From NCBI GenBank assembly GCA_017501865.1, contig JAFVWD010000290.1, positions 1-5,651 of the forward strand: a DNA stretch of 5,651 bases, written 5' to 3'. This DNA is from Clostridia bacterium. Its GTDB lineage: Bacteria > Bacillota > Clostridia > Oscillospirales > Acutalibacteraceae. The notes below the pieces were generated by a model, which was given only the letters and a program-made list of their open reading frames with translations, had not been told where the DNA came from and ran no database searches. The translations under genes and the position numbers were made by a program. Shown here one piece after another: positions 5,346 through 5,651 of the stretch (positions are counted from its first letter, which is position 1; each line of letters begins with the position of its first letter).

Positions 5346-5651
5346 ATGAAATTTAAAAATGTACTACTTGCAAGCGATTTTGATGGAACACTGAAAAACG
5401 ATGAAGGCAAAATAACAGACGATGTTATTGATAAAATTAAATACTTCATAAGCGAAGGCGGACTTTTTACCGTGTGCACGGGAAGGATTTACCAGGGCTT
5501 CCACTTATATAACAATGAATATATTAATACAGCAGTTCTTTTAGGAAATGGCGCTATGGCATACGATTATGAGAAAGAAAGAGATTTATTTGATGATGCA
5601 ATAGCCGAGGAGGGCATACTCCCCTTTGAAGCTGTTTTAAAAAATTTTCCA
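5346..5651 (+). CDS. Cof-type HAD-superfamily hydrolase, N-terminal part (cut by window end)
   Basis: The first 102 residues are present and the frame is open at the window end. Motif I is DFDGTL (11-16), with nucleophile Asp11 and acid/base Asp13. Motif II is the Thr in VCTGR (Thr45). LLGNGAMAYD (65-74) matches the strand and turn that starts the type-IIB cap insertion in Cof-like proteins such as YidA and YbiV. These are cytoplasmic Mg2+-dependent phosphatases acting on sugar phosphates, FMN or other small phosphates; the substrate cannot be read from sequence. Full-length members have about 260-290 residues, so roughly the C-terminal 60% lies outside. The start ATG follows a weak GGTGA site by 5 bases. 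No better ATG lies upstream. Confidence 0.9.
   Translation, partial: MKFKNVLLASDFDGTLKNDEGKITDDVIDKIKYFISEGGLFTVCTGRIYQGFHLYNNEYINTAVLLGNGAMAYDYEKERDLFDDAIAEEGILPFEAVLKNFP

Overview
The window looks like a low-GC Gram-positive chromosome, probably from the class Clostridia. Supporting signs are strong AGGAGG-type ribosome sites, A/T-rich intergenic DNA, sigma-A style promoters, a stand-alone AsnA, and TypA/BipA and HAD proteins with Firmicutes-like sequences. I cannot name the genus.

The left part (1 to about 1455) reads as the end of an integrated element. It holds the 3' end of an unrecognised plus-strand gene that is cut by the window edge, then a two-gene minus-strand operon. That operon encodes a 59-residue VbhA-like antitoxin (1150-1329) and a 235-residue Fic-domain toxin (440-1147). 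The antitoxin gene is short and easily missed, but it has a strong ribosome site, a good promoter, and a stop codon 2 bases before the fic start. A hairpin at 389-424 separates the two convergent units. Just upstream of the operon promoter, on the plus strand, lies the 3' end of a tRNA gene with no 5' half: the T arm, acceptor 3' strand and CCA at about 1421-1455. It is probably tRNA-Thr and is followed directly by its own intrinsic terminator. This is the arrangement left on the distal side when an element integrates into the 3' end of a tRNA gene.

The right part (from about 1456) looks like the chromosomal backbone. A plus-strand gene for an unknown multi-pass membrane protein (1634-2164) has its own promoter and terminator. 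It converges on a minus-strand asnA-typA operon: aspartate-ammonia ligase at 4132-5139, then the ribosome-associated GTPase TypA/BipA at 2293-4113, with an 18-base gap and a TTG start for typA. Divergent from asnA, and cut by the right edge, is a Cof-type HAD phosphatase (5346 onward).

Four promoters can be read directly. All have a TTG-type -35 box, exactly 17 bases of spacer, and a TGN extended -10. No CRISPR array, intact tRNA, rRNA, transposase or integrase gene is visible. I see no clearly new multi-gene system. The most interesting item is the island boundary carrying a Fic/VbhA pair in which two residues of the classical inhibitory contact are replaced.
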